Shown: one piece after another, positions 38,796-48,772 of the stretch
How positions within the stretch are numbered: position 1 is the first letter of the stretch
How the letters are laid out: each line of letters begins with the position of its first letter
Origin: Exobasidium rhododendri
Lineage: Eukaryota > Basidiomycota > Exobasidiomycetes > Exobasidiales > Exobasidiaceae
Assembly: GCA_026210745.1 (NCBI GenBank)
Contig: CP110632.1
Span: 2,355,001 to 2,419,000, forward strand
Length of the DNA stretch: 64,000 bases
Direction: 5' to 3'
Translations under genes and position numbers: made by a program
Notes under the pieces: model-generated
Seen by the model: only the letters and a program-made list of their open reading frames with translations
Told to the model about the DNA's origin: nothing
The model's database searches: none

Positions 38796-39422
38796 CTCTG
38801 CAACGCTGTACTTATATTGTAGAAAGGAAGGAGTGTTCAATGCAGAAGGAAGTGCGGCAATCCCATGCTTGGAATCGTGATGGCTGAGGTGTTTCGCAAC
38901 ACGTGGAAAGAGAAATCTCAACGGTCCTGGAGGCCGTGCGAATTCTCCTGGCCCTGATCACTCTGGTACGAAAGTGACAGATAGTGCGCGGGAGGGCGAA
39001 TAGTCGTCAGTGTCGGTGAGGTTGACATTGGCCTGCATTCGGTTTGAAGGGTGTCGTTGCAGCGTACCGTACATGTCAAACAACAAACTAGAGCATCTCG
39101 GAACAGTCTTGAATTTGTGTGATGCGCTACGAAAGATGAAGTTCATCGGCGTAGATAAAGTGATTACATTAGGCTGCAGTCTGTACCTCCTGGCAGGTGC
39201 GAAAGAGTCTTCTGACCCGATGTGTACTTCACTTCACACGAAGATTCCCTGGAAGTCTTGCATGAAGGCCATCATCCTTACGCCGATCCTTTTTTGTCCG
39301 TTGCTCTTCATTCATACTCTTAGGCCGCAGGGCGGCCATCTTAAAGTCGCTCGCTGGCCGACGGCTGTACAATTTAGTCTCCATACACAACAGAATCATC
39401 AGCATTAGCAATATACGAGGCC
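38796..39422. promoter_or_regulatory. Divergent promoter region, RVB2 / orphan gene
   Basis: About 0.63 kb between divergent genes, with a CACGTG at 38900-38905, 105 bp before the RVB2 ATG. An open frame at 39010-39408 has only a non-ATG start and no protein-like composition. Confidence 0.45.
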
Positions 39423-41201
39423 ATGCAGCTCGATTCATATCGCAATTATCCAGCTACTTCTAGTCAAGATTACCTTTACTCAAAATTACCACCAAAAGCC
39501 CAGCCCACGATCAAATTACGAAGTCAGAGCTGTCATAACGAGCAATACTTCACGCCGAGCTCGAAGAGTACTCGACAACGACAGCATTCAGAACCCTTGC
39601 ATGCCTTGAGGCAGCATGGTATCATACAGTGTGGAGATCTTAGTACGGAAGAGGCTTGGAGTCGATTCGGAATTCGAAGCGCTTCATCAACACTTCCTAG
39701 AACACAGACAAATTTTAGTAATCTACCCAAGCTTGGTCACAAGAATCAAAGCTCCAACTCAAGGGATCAAACAATTCGTTCAAGGGGTCTCGAGTCGAAG
39801 GGAAAGTCTCTACGATTAGCGAGCAAGATCGTCGAAGCTGAGAGATTGGGCCTCGCTAACAACGAGAAGATCGCCCTTCAAGAGCACCTACACGAAGAGT
39901 TGCCCAAAACATCACCGACGAGAAAGGCATCACCGACGAGAAAGGCTTCCTGTATGGTCAAGCGGGTCTTACCGTCAATCCCCCAAGCAAGTGGTGGACG
40001 CTCAGGTAAATTTGCGAGTCCAAGCGATAACGTGGCTAGGCAACGCAGCATCGACACTGCCCGAGTACACCACTTGCCCCAACGACAGGATAGCTCGGTC
40101 TCAGAATCTTCATATGGATCGGCTTCATCCTGGGCTTCTGGCATTTCCTGCCTCCCACTGAACTATAGGAACAGTCTCGTTGGTACAACTTCTGCGACAT
40201 CTGTGATATCGACATCTTCAAGATCAGGGAGAGATGACCAGAGTCGACATAGGAACGTAGAAAACCCCTCGTCTCGATGGAGAGGTACAAAAAGTGGAAA
40301 GCTTGAATTGCAGGAGAGACAGGAAAAGGAACAGCTCCGATACTTGCTGGGCCGTCCAACAGGGTCAGAAGACTCCCCTTATGCAATCTGTCATCAAGTG
40401 AGAGAGGCAACAAGACGACCAAGCCGCACAAAGGCTACTCGATTGCTACCTCCAGATGCGTTGCGAAGAATACCAACCGCAAAGCTCTTATTTCCACTTC
40501 TTTTGAATACGAGTAGAGGTGCGCCGACCGAGACAGCTGCCGGACCGCCTCATCTTGAAGCTGCCTCCCCCAGCCACCGGTCTCGAAAGGTCAAGGAAGG
40601 TGGACAGCTCATGCGAGGCTACAGCGATGCGGTCAATTCTTCTCAATGTTATCGCTTGAACTATTCAATCGGTGACGGTATGCACAGCCGTTCGCCAATG
40701 AGAAATGCAAGCATCAAGAGCATTCGTTCCTTCGACGACGAAGCTTCTATACTCTGGAGCAATCTTGAGTCCACCTTAGGCGTCAAACTAGGATGTAGTA
40801 AACAAAATCCAAAGATGGCAAGAGCAGTAAGACCCTCGCAGATTCCACGGCTGCAAGTATTGAATCCGTTGAAGCCAAGGAAGCGTGTCAATCCTGCAGG
40901 TACAGTGACAGCTTCAGCTTCCAAGAAGGCAGAAAGTGCAAAGGAGAAGAGGCAAAGCCGAATCCCAGTCCTATCCAAACTGCCACAGCTGCAGTGGGAG
41001 CCAAAGTTGAAGCGCAATAGTTCCCTCCTGACGCAGACACTTCAGGTTCTGCGATCTGCCAGCTGCCGGTCGACTGCCAGCTCTCAATCACACTACTCCA
41101 TCTCATACATTGGCTCACTGCCTTTGCCTGAGAAAACAAGGCGGGAAGAAGCAATTCAAAGGCGTCACTGGGGAGAGCAGGCCCTGAGGATTGTGTCTTG
41201 A
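39423..41201 (+). CDS. Orphan Ser/Arg-rich protein
   Basis: One exon, 592 residues, pI clearly basic. I recognise no family. The composition is rich in Ser, Arg, Lys and Pro with few hydrophobic blocks, so most of the chain is probably disordered. A tandem 18-nt duplication (39911-39946) gives SPTRKASPTRKAS, and another SPMR occurs near 425; these three Ser-Pro-x-Arg sites fit the CDK consensus. Clusters such as LPSIPQ and LLFPLLL may be docking motifs. The ATG at 39423 opens the frame. It is divergent from RVB2 and convergent on the HMP1-like gene. The function is unknown; a CDK-regulated cytoskeletal or nuclear role is only a guess. Confidence 0.72.
   Translation: MQLDSYRNYPATSSQDYLYSKLPPKAQPTIKLRSQSCHNEQYFTPSSKSTRQRQHSEPLHALRQHGIIQCGDLSTEEAWSRFGIRSASSTLPRTQTNFSNLPKLGHKNQSSNSRDQTIRSRGLESKGKSLRLASKIVEAERLGLANNEKIALQEHLHEELPKTSPTRKASPTRKASCMVKRVLPSIPQASGGRSGKFASPSDNVARQRSIDTARVHHLPQRQDSSVSESSYGSASSWASGISCLPLNYRNSLVGTTSATSVISTSSRSGRDDQSRHRNVENPSSRWRGTKSGKLELQERQEKEQLRYLLGRPTGSEDSPYAICHQVREATRRPSRTKATRLLPPDALRRIPTAKLLFPLLLNTSRGAPTETAAGPPHLEAASPSHRSRKVKEGGQLMRGYSDAVNSSQCYRLNYSIGDGMHSRSPMRNASIKSIRSFDDEASILWSNLESTLGVKLGCSKQNPKMARAVRPSQIPRLQVLNPLKPRKRVNPAGTVTASASKKAESAKEKRQSRIPVLSKLPQLQWEPKLKRNSSLLTQTLQVLRSASCRSTASSQSHYSISYIGSLPLPEKTRREEAIQRRHWGEQALRIVS
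39911..39946 (+). repeat. Tandem 18-nt coding duplication
   Basis: Two identical 18-nt units code for SPTRKA twice in the orphan Ser/Arg-rich protein. The exact identity points to a recent duplication. Confidence 0.9.
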
Positions 41202-41312
41202 GCAAAAAAGAGAAGAGATGTGATGGTGGAATCTAAACTATTTGCAAGTCTTTCCTACGACCGTGAGCCCCGATACTACATCTTACATGGCACAGTCAAA
41301 GAGAGGATCGCC

Positions 41313-41836
41313 TTATGAACTGTTTGGAGTGTCACCTACGCCACTTCCAGTCTGAGGGCAGGCTGTGAAAGAAGAAATAGAAGAAGAGAAAAGTCACGTC
41401 AACATAAGCATATGAGCCTAGCGGGACATGCAGAAGAAGGACAAGAGTATCACTCACCAGCATCTGCCATGGAACTTGCCTTGTTGACCACCTGTGAGTC
41501 CTCGCCGCCTTGTGCCTTGAAGTCTTCAAATGCTGACTTGATGTTCTCTCCAGCTGCTCCCTTGGTGTCGATACCAGACTTCTTCCAGTCCTCTGAATTG
41601 ATCAGGTTTCCGATTTGCTCCTATTAAAATCGAAAGAAGGAAGGTGGGAAAGGGCGCGGAGTGAAGGGGTGTCAGCGATTGGAAGCACCCGGCCCTGACG
41701 TCTTTGCAACGTGAGCTGTCATGCATCAACGCACCTGGGCAGCACCGTTGGCCAATTGAGCATGACCTCCAAGCACTCCAGCAGCAGACTTGGCAGTCTC
41801 GAGGTAGCTCTGTTGATTGTTTGTTGAGTCGGACAT
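41313..41836 (-). CDS. HMP1-like small stress/cruciform DNA-binding protein
   Basis: Exons 41836-41735, 41620-41458 and 41362-41313 give 104 residues: an N-terminal MSDSTNNQQSYLETAKSAAG, a middle EQIGNLINSEDWKKSGIDTKG, and a C-terminal CPQTGSGVGDTPNSS. The size, Gly/Ala/Gln-rich helical pattern and composition resemble Ustilago maydis Hmp1, described as binding mismatched and cruciform DNA, and more loosely the CsbD-like stress proteins. The three joins are GT-AG and in phase; the last exon is supported only by the splice signals and a sensible stop. A DNA-binding role here is inferred from the family. Confidence 0.72.
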
Positions 41837-42211
41837 GGTTGGTATTATGTGTGGTACTGGTGGAAGGGTTAAAGTGAGGACGATCTGTTTGCAGAGTGAG
41901 CATCTTACGTGTCGCAAATCACACCGCAGATTACACACCACCTCTTGTGGAGGCGGCGAGGGACTACACGTCATTACGCGTACTTCACGCTGACATGAGA
42001 TTCACACCAAAGAACTGTCAAGATTCCATAACACTAGGTATGCACGCTACTGAATAAGGAAAAAATGCACGCATCCGCCCTGTATTACTCTCCCTTTCTT
42101 CTTATTGATCGTGCTCAAGATTAGATTGGCGAATGGCTCAGAGGATGGTCCTATGAGTGTTGCGAGGGCACAATTCTCTAAAAAGCCTCAACTACGAAAG
42201 TCTGTCTGAAG
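41837..42211. promoter_or_regulatory. Divergent promoter region, HMP1-like / CUE2-like
   Basis: A 375-bp spacer between divergent genes. No specific element is recognised. Confidence 0.4.
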
Positions 42212-44635
42212 ATGAGCTCCTCCACAATTCATCGCTCGGGAAAAGACGAATGGCAAGCAAGACTGGAGAAGGAATTTATTCCCAGCGGTGTGGACTCTTC
42301 ACTGATTGCAGCCATCGTTCAAGAGGAGAACCAGACCTTTGACGGAGCATACAGCGTTCTCGTTGTCTTGGCAGGCGCTAACGTGGATGCTAAGCCGTAT
42401 GCACAGCATGAGGGACATGAAGAAAGGCCAAGCAATCATGGCAATAGCGACGATGGCAGCGGCAGCACAAGTGGTAGCGATTCAGCCGACCACCACGATG
42501 CGTCATCCTCCTCAATAGACACCAAAAACGAAGAAGAGAAGGTCGAGCAACTACTTGAGGAGTGGAAGTTGGTGGAAAATGAGTCGATCGCGATGGAGAA
42601 TTTGCACCTGACAGACGAGGAGGATGCACCAAGTGAACAGGTCACAGAGCGCAGTCCGACTCGGGAAGAGCGAGAAGCGAAGAGACTCGGCGAAGGTGCG
42701 AGTAAAGGCACGTTTGATGTAGACAATGTAGCGGCGGGCGAAGAAGGAGTCACTACAACACTGTCCGACAGTGTTATTCGCAATTCGAGCGAGCCTGCAT
42801 CTGGACTGGCCTTCTTGATCCATGCGTTTCCATCTCGAACACCGATTTATCTGGCAGAAATGCTTCACGATGAGGGTGGAAATGTGGACCAAGTTATTGA
42901 AACGCTCGCAGTGATGGAGATGGTCGAGAATGGCGATTTCGACGATGTCGAGAGCGAAGGTGAAGATATAATACGTACTGAGCAGGCCAGAAGTGGGAGA
43001 AAGGGCCTCGATTACCAACTGCTGGAGCAAGGTAACACCAGAAAAAAAGTCAGCAAGAACGAGAGGAGGAAGAGGAAGGAAGCCTTACATGGCTCCAGCG
43101 CATTGGCTGGCTTTGGCAAGAGCACCACACCGCAAAAGATCAACTTGACCGACATTCGACAAGGTGGTCCCTCTACTTTCCATTCTGGTCGAAAAGCCAA
43201 CGCACAATATTCGGCGATGATGAACAAACCTCCGGAGCAAGAAGATGATGCCGCCATGGCCGCCCGCTTAGCTGCAGAGGAGCGAAAGGCCGCCGGACTA
43301 CCCCCTCAAGAGGAGGGCGACGACGATATTCACGACAACGACTGGCTCTTTTCGAACTCGATTCTTGATCAATTAAGCTTCTTACTAGACATACCAGATC
43401 ATAAGGTGCGATCTGCTCATAATCAAAGTCATTTCAATCTGCGAGCGACAACGCAAAGGCTCATCAACACTAATTGCACCGAGTATCCCACGTTGAGTAG
43501 CTTAGATGAAGCAGGTAGTGCACCCTCTGGTACTGCCACGACGATAGTAAATGGTCTAGCAGTCCTTTTGCCCTTCAAAGCGAGAAGCGAGATAGAGAGA
43601 GCGTTTCGTGGGACGAAGGGACGTCAAGATGCAACCTTGGATTTAGTTCAGCTGATCGATGTAGTGGAGAAGTCGGCCGTAGGTGAAAAGTCAGATGTCT
43701 TGGATCCAATGAAGGCATCGAGGGGCGGTGCCGGTATCAGCAGTAGCACTGTGGATGTTCCCAATACACACTCCCATCAGGCAAACGATCGACAGGGCCG
43801 CTTTAACTTCGTAGGCGAAGACGAAGTACCTCCACCGCCCAGTGGTGTAGCTTATTCTCAGATCACAAAGAGATCTATGAGGAACGGGGGCCCTAATGTC
43901 TATTCTGCTTCGAGGCAGTATGCTCTCGATCAACTGAAGGAGGGCGCACCTTCCATTTCCTATCCCTTCCACTCTGCGCACGTCGATGCCTCAACCACAT
44001 CGTCATCGTCAACGTCCGACAATCGTTCCAACTTCTTTGATGGTATCAAGCGCAACGAGACGAAGAGTGAAGCAGAGAAGCTGGCCATCGAGTACAGAGC
44101 TATCGCACAAGAATATCAAAACAGAAGAGAGCAAAACTTGCGGCAAGCAGCTAATGCATATAGGAGCTTGCCTGGTGGTGGTGCGAGTAAACAGCTGAGA
44201 GGAGCTGCTGCTTGGGTGTATGCTGATGAGGCAAGAAGATTAGACGCAAAAGCTAGAGCGTTCAGTCTGAAAGCAGCTCAAGCCACCGTCCGCCATCGAA
44301 TGATGGCAAATCAGTCTTACGTTTCCGGAGCGTCCTCTTCTTCCAACAACAATAGCAGCAACAACAACAACACTAAGAGGTCCTCCGATGTGGTCGATCT
44401 ACACGGTTTGACTGTCCACCAAAGTCTGTCAATAACGAAAGAGGCGCTCAGTGCCTGGTGGTCAAGGTCCTCTAGTGGCAGTGTTCATCCACTGTACATC
44501 ATCACAGGAGTCGGTCGTCATAGTGCTGGCAACGTAGCGGTCATTCGACCAGCGATCCTCAAGATGCTTCAGCGAGATGGCTGGATCGTCAGTGAACAAC
44601 GGGAAGGGCAGATAGCAGTCAAAGGTCTGCGGTAA
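42212..44635 (+). CDS. CUE2: CUE2-type Smr-domain endonuclease of no-go decay
   Basis: One exon, 807 residues. Residues about 10-45 (FIPSGVDSSLIAAIVQEE) and about 200-230 (AFLIHAFPSRTPIYLAEML) look like CUE-type ubiquitin-binding helices. Residues about 627-700 are the DUF1771 helical domain (YRAIAQEYQNRREQNLRQA), and about 725-807 form the Smr domain with its DLHGLTVHQS and ITGVGRHSAGN motifs. In yeast, Cue2 cleaves mRNA at collided ribosomes during no-go decay, and the same domain order supports that role. The Asp-x-His and Gly-Arg-His residues of the nuclease site are present, so it should be active. The segments between domains are acidic or Ser-rich linkers. Confidence 0.88.
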   Translation: MSSSTIHRSGKDEWQARLEKEFIPSGVDSSLIAAIVQEENQTFDGAYSVLVVLAGANVDAKPYAQHEGHEERPSNHGNSDDGSGSTSGSDSADHHDASSSSIDTKNEEEKVEQLLEEWKLVENESIAMENLHLTDEEDAPSEQVTERSPTREEREAKRLGEGASKGTFDVDNVAAGEEGVTTTLSDSVIRNSSEPASGLAFLIHAFPSRTPIYLAEMLHDEGGNVDQVIETLAVMEMVENGDFDDVESEGEDIIRTEQARSGRKGLDYQLLEQGNTRKKVSKNERRKRKEALHGSSALAGFGKSTTPQKINLTDIRQGGPSTFHSGRKANAQYSAMMNKPPEQEDDAAMAARLAAEERKAAGLPPQEEGDDDIHDNDWLFSNSILDQLSFLLDIPDHKVRSAHNQSHFNLRATTQRLINTNCTEYPTLSSLDEAGSAPSGTATTIVNGLAVLLPFKARSEIERAFRGTKGRQDATLDLVQLIDVVEKSAVGEKSDVLDPMKASRGGAGISSSTVDVPNTHSHQANDRQGRFNFVGEDEVPPPPSGVAYSQITKRSMRNGGPNVYSASRQYALDQLKEGAPSISYPFHSAHVDASTTSSSSTSDNRSNFFDGIKRNETKSEAEKLAIEYRAIAQEYQNRREQNLRQAANAYRSLPGGGASKQLRGAAAWVYADEARRLDAKARAFSLKAAQATVRHRMMANQSYVSGASSSSNNNSSNNNNTKRSSDVVDLHGLTVHQSLSITKEALSAWWSRSSSGSVHPLYIITGVGRHSAGNVAVIRPAILKMLQRDGWIVSEQREGQIAVKGLR

Positions 44636-44845
44636 AGAAGGAGAGGAGAGGAGTATCTATTGCCATGCCTTGCCATGCCGTGCTATACGAAGCGACTACC
44701 GTCTTCACTGATTCTGAGTCGTCTGAAAAAATTTGTATTATCGTATCTATACTTTGGCTGTGTGGTATATTGTATGAATGATTGAATCTATATAGCTCTC
44801 TCCTTGCCGCTACCCTTGTGCTGCTAATTTTGATCCAGGATAGGA

Positions 44846-46210
44846 TCATGAATGGGGGCTCAGTAATTCTTTCGCCCTGATGTCTGCATCATGGAGGATC
44901 CTTGCAAACTTGTCCATGTGGTTCCGTGTCCATTCTTGTATATCGTCTGGTCTTGCCTCTGATCCCCTAGCAGACTCCCATAGAGAAATGTGTGCTTGAC
45001 TTTCTTCCACTGCTTGCATCTCTGCATTCCAATTCGTCAAGACTGTCTTGATGCTCCTGATCCGTCTTGCTGCATCGTTCAGAGACACGCGAGCTACCTG
45101 ACTTTGCTCGTGTATAGACGTTAGGGAAAGTACCAAATCGGAGGTAGAGCCCTGCAGGGAGGACAATTGCTGGCATACAGACGAGGACTTGAAAGATTCG
45201 TTGATGGGGATGGGTGCTGTATCACGGTACTGCCGATCGTTGACTGAGATCGGTGAGAGTGGCAACCGGGCAAAGGAGTGACGTGCATCAAGCTCTTTCT
45301 CTTCCTCGAGCAAAAACCTCCGATTGCCAGTCGTATCGACATCCACGATGCTTGGGCGCTTAGGCGAGGTCATGCTTGAGATGAAAGATAGATCAATGTC
45401 TCCGTCTGCGGTGGAATTGCCCTCCTCATTGTCCCCGCTCTCGACATCGTCCACGTTGGCAAGAGCATTAATCCAATCACCACCCTCATCAAAGGCTCGT
45501 CGTAGCATGCGATCACAGTCTTGCAATTCGCGGATTTGATCTTCCCTTACACTGCTGTAATCTTGCATTTGCTTCAGTACCTTTCCCGCCCTCTCTTCCA
45601 GTGTCAATGCATCGTTGGAGGGTGTTTCCATCACAAAGTGACCCGACCTAGACTTTGACGACGGCAGTGGAAGATCGATGGCTTCTGCATTTTTTCCCAC
45701 CGATGCCACTTTCAACTTCTTTAGAAAGCTGTCAGTCAGCCTCAGGGAGTCGTTGAGTGTCTCTGAAGATACGAGATAGTACTCCTGATCTTTTCTTGCT
45801 TTGGTCTCATCACCCAGCACGTCTGCCCTTTCAAGGTGTTCAACGTCAGCAACGTTACCTTCGTCATTCCCATCGAATTCACCCGCAGAAGATTTCTCCT
45901 TCTCTTGATCCGAAATCTTATCACCGCCTTCAAGCTCATCGGCAAGACTGAAGCCTTCACTCGGCCCGCCCAATGTCAAAGGCTCTAGCTCTCCTTCTTC
46001 ATCACTAGCATAAGCGCTGCCTATTCCTCGTCCTCTACGCCCTACTCTTCGACCCCTGCCCCTTCTACTCCCTCTTGGAGGCGTCGTATCAATGGAACCG
46101 TCCCTGCTATCCTCTTCATCATAGGATACCGGACCTCCTCCGCCAAAGTTGCTGAATTTCCCATCGTCGAAAGCCGGGTCGAGATCGAGCTCGTCTGCAA
46201 GACTGGTCAT
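44846..46210 (-). CDS. Unknown conserved-type protein, acidic N-terminus and helical C-terminus
   Basis: One exon, 454 residues from ATG 46210 (MTSLADELDLDPAFDD). I do not recognise the family. Features in order: a short acidic N-terminus with LADEL (repeated near 90 as SLADELEGG); an RGR-rich segment near 50-65 (GSRRGRGRRVGRRGRG) that may bind nucleic acid; an acidic stretch; a helical part from about 130 (YYLVSSETLNDSLRLTDSFLKKL) through EERAGKVLKQMQDYSSVRE; and a C-terminal heptad-like region (SLTSIHEQSQVARVSLNDAA, WNAEMQAVEESQAHISLWE). It is probably an oligomeric or adaptor protein. It is divergent from BFR2 across about 410 bp and convergent on CUE2-like. Confidence 0.72.
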   Translation of the reverse strand: MTSLADELDLDPAFDDGKFSNFGGGGPVSYDEEDSRDGSIDTTPPRGSRRGRGRRVGRRGRGIGSAYASDEEGELEPLTLGGPSEGFSLADELEGGDKISDQEKEKSSAGEFDGNDEGNVADVEHLERADVLGDETKARKDQEYYLVSSETLNDSLRLTDSFLKKLKVASVGKNAEAIDLPLPSSKSRSGHFVMETPSNDALTLEERAGKVLKQMQDYSSVREDQIRELQDCDRMLRRAFDEGGDWINALANVDDVESGDNEEGNSTADGDIDLSFISSMTSPKRPSIVDVDTTGNRRFLLEEEKELDARHSFARLPLSPISVNDRQYRDTAPIPINESFKSSSVCQQLSSLQGSTSDLVLSLTSIHEQSQVARVSLNDAARRIRSIKTVLTNWNAEMQAVEESQAHISLWESARGSEARPDDIQEWTRNHMDKFARILHDADIRAKELLSPHS

Positions 46211-46624
46211 CTCTACGTGGGTGAGCACACCAAGTAATCCAGCGTTGGGCGTCCCTTTCCTTTCTCAATTGACTTCAGAAGATGGCAAGCGTTAGCATCT
46301 GCAACAGAACGGTGCGAGCTCCTCTGATGTTGTGAGGTTGGATGCACTGATATGATGTTCGTCAAGCGGCTGGACGGCTTTGTTCAGAGGAAAACCTTAT
46401 TCGGTCCCTCCTTTCAAGACACTGCAAGCTCGGACCAGTTTAGCTTTGTGTTGGAGTCTCATCGTTTCCCCCCATGGGCGAATCTAATACAACGCACGTG
46501 TCGGTCATTTTTTCAACTCTGAAATTTTAGAATGTAGAGAGCCATCATGACCATGAGACTCATAGCATTGCCCAAGAAGTGTCGCTGACGACAGAGCAGC
46601 ATATCAATCATGGCGAGAAAGGGC
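46211..46624. promoter_or_regulatory. Divergent promoter region, unknown protein / BFR2
   Basis: A 414-bp spacer with a CACGTG at 46495-46500, about 125 bp before the BFR2 ATG. No other site is clear. Confidence 0.4.
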
Positions 46625-48360
46625 ATGTCACTTTCTGCACAGATGGCAGAGCTATCGAACGTGGCTCCAGGAGGTAAGAGCTGTTGTGTATGGCTCATAT
46701 TCTGTGACAGAGTGATGATGTGGACTGACACGAGTGCCTACTGCTACCAGATGTAGACATGGACCCCGAATCGGACGCGGACGCTTATGACGCCGTGCAA
46801 AGAATTGACGGGGATGACTCAGATGAGGATTTGGAGGAGAAAGCAAGAAGTCATGCAAGACATAATTACATCGATGTTGCCCCCTCAAAGATGCGGAAGC
46901 AGGCCAATTTCATGGAGGGTCTGAATGGGAACAGGCTGGAAAAGTTTGCCGGCATAAAGGCGACGAGAAAGGAAATGATGGATGATGGCGATGATGAAGA
47001 GATAGCCGATGAAGGCGAGACTGAAGAGGATGACGTTGAGGAGGATGAAGAGATCGGCGAAGAAGGGGATGACATCGGTGATGATGAAGACGATAGCAGC
47101 GACGTAAATGAAGAAGATGAAGAAGATGAAGAAGAGTCTGGAGGGAAGGAAAAGCGGACTCTTCGCAAGAGATCTCAAGTGCGGTTTGAAGCGACATCGG
47201 AAGAGGATGCTCCGAAGAGAAATGAGCTCACTGCCGCCCAATCCGATGCCCAGCTTTTGCAAGAATTGCGGAAGAGAAGCCGCGACGATGCCGAGAAGGG
47301 CAGAGATGCTCGTAGACAGATGGATGCTTGGAACAAGCTGCTCGGCATCAGGATCAGGGAACAAAAAGTCGTCCGAGGGGCTGGTCGAATCCCTTCCGGA
47401 ATGATACAGAAGTCTTTGACACAATTTTCGGAGAAAGACCGAGAGGCGTATGAATCGACCCTATCGTCACTTGATGATATGTCCAGTCAATTGTTTGCAT
47501 TGCAGCGCTCAGTACTACAATCGTTCACCGGCACCAATTCAATGGAGGGCAGCGTCATTTCATCTGGCCTTGCTCGTCTAGAGCGTCAAATCGATTTAGT
47601 CAGCAAGCCTTCGAAAAGATCGCACGATGAGGTAGATGAGGACCGAAGCCATCTGGACACGCTCCTTGAATTTGACCAGACTGTCTTTGAACCACTTTGG
47701 AGAGATGTTCTGGCCCGCTGGTCTTCTCGAACTTCTGTCTCGAATGTCAGTGAAGGTCACAAGACTAAATTCGAGAGCTCTCTTAAGGCTATGAATCAGA
47801 GTGCAGAAGATCAAATCGATCGAGGATTGACCGGTGATGCCTTTGACAGGCTGAGAAAGAGGACAAGAGTGTGGAGAGGTTCTGAAAAGGAAAGTAGGAT
47901 AGTAGCAGAAGAGGCATCGAATGACGGAGAAGACTCTGATGAAGAAGCAAGGAAGGAAATGGCGGAAGCGGACATCTTTGACGACTCTGACTTTTATGCA
48001 GCCATGTTGCGAGAACTCATCGATAGTCGGGGAGCCGCTTCTATCATGGGGGCAAACGGAGCAGCAGCAGCGGATTCCTCCCTGGCGTGGGCACAAGCAG
48101 CAAAGAGGGCATCGAAGAAGAACAAAATGGGCGACATGAAAGCTTCCAAAGGGAGAAAGCTTCGTTTTGACGTCATTGAAAAGCTTGAAAACTTCATGCC
48201 GCCGATTCCTAGAGAGACTTGGAGTAAAGATCAGATCGACAGACTCTTGAATCAGCTCAGAGGAGGACATCGAGGTGTGGAAGATGTGGGCGTGAGCGAC
48301 AAGGCAGAGGCAAGCAATGATGACACGGTCGAGCTAGCAGGACTGCGCTTGTTTGGGTGA
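46625..48360 (+). CDS. BFR2: BFR2/AATF ribosome biogenesis factor
   Basis: Exons 46625-46673 and 46751-48360 give 552 residues. The short first exon (MSLSAQMAELSNVAPG) joins to DVDMDPESDAD, the usual Bfr2 opening; starting at the internal ATG 46759 would lose it. The protein has an acidic middle (about 80-150), an AATF leucine-zipper region with LLQELRKRSRDDAEKGRDARR and WNKLLGIRIREQKV, and a C-terminal TRAUB part with DDSDFYAAMLRELIDSR and KGRKLRFDVIEKLENFMPP. Bfr2 works in the nucleolus in early 40S assembly as part of the small-subunit processome. The family identity is strong. Confidence 0.93.
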
Positions 48361-48457
48361 GCATCCGCCACTTTATTTTAGATCATTGCATTGTACCATA
48401 CCACATACACCATACATAATATACATTAGTCACCTTGCACAAGCAAGAGCAGGAAAT

Positions 48458-48735
48458 CTAATTTGGCGAGCTACCTCCGATGTACCGTCGAAGCCTGGAA
48501 TAGCGACGAGCCTCGACTGTATCAAGGATACTGTGTAGGCCAAGGCTGTACAGGAGGAACGTCAGTATCGATGACGCTTCACTGGAGTTGTAGAGGGAAA
48601 GACCTGTCCATCACTCACTAGTTACTCAACAGCAAATGACCGCTCGCCTTCCACCTGACAAAGAGGCGACCGTTGAACCTCAGATCTGAGCGTGAAGTGT
48701 TTGGTGGATCACTGTCGCTGGCTTGCACAGGGACC

Positions 48736-48772
<37 letters not shown>

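Noticed and set aside
39010-39408. A 132-codon frame before the orphan gene
   Set aside because: It opens with GTG, has no protein-like pattern and lies in a divergent promoter; I could not support it as a gene.
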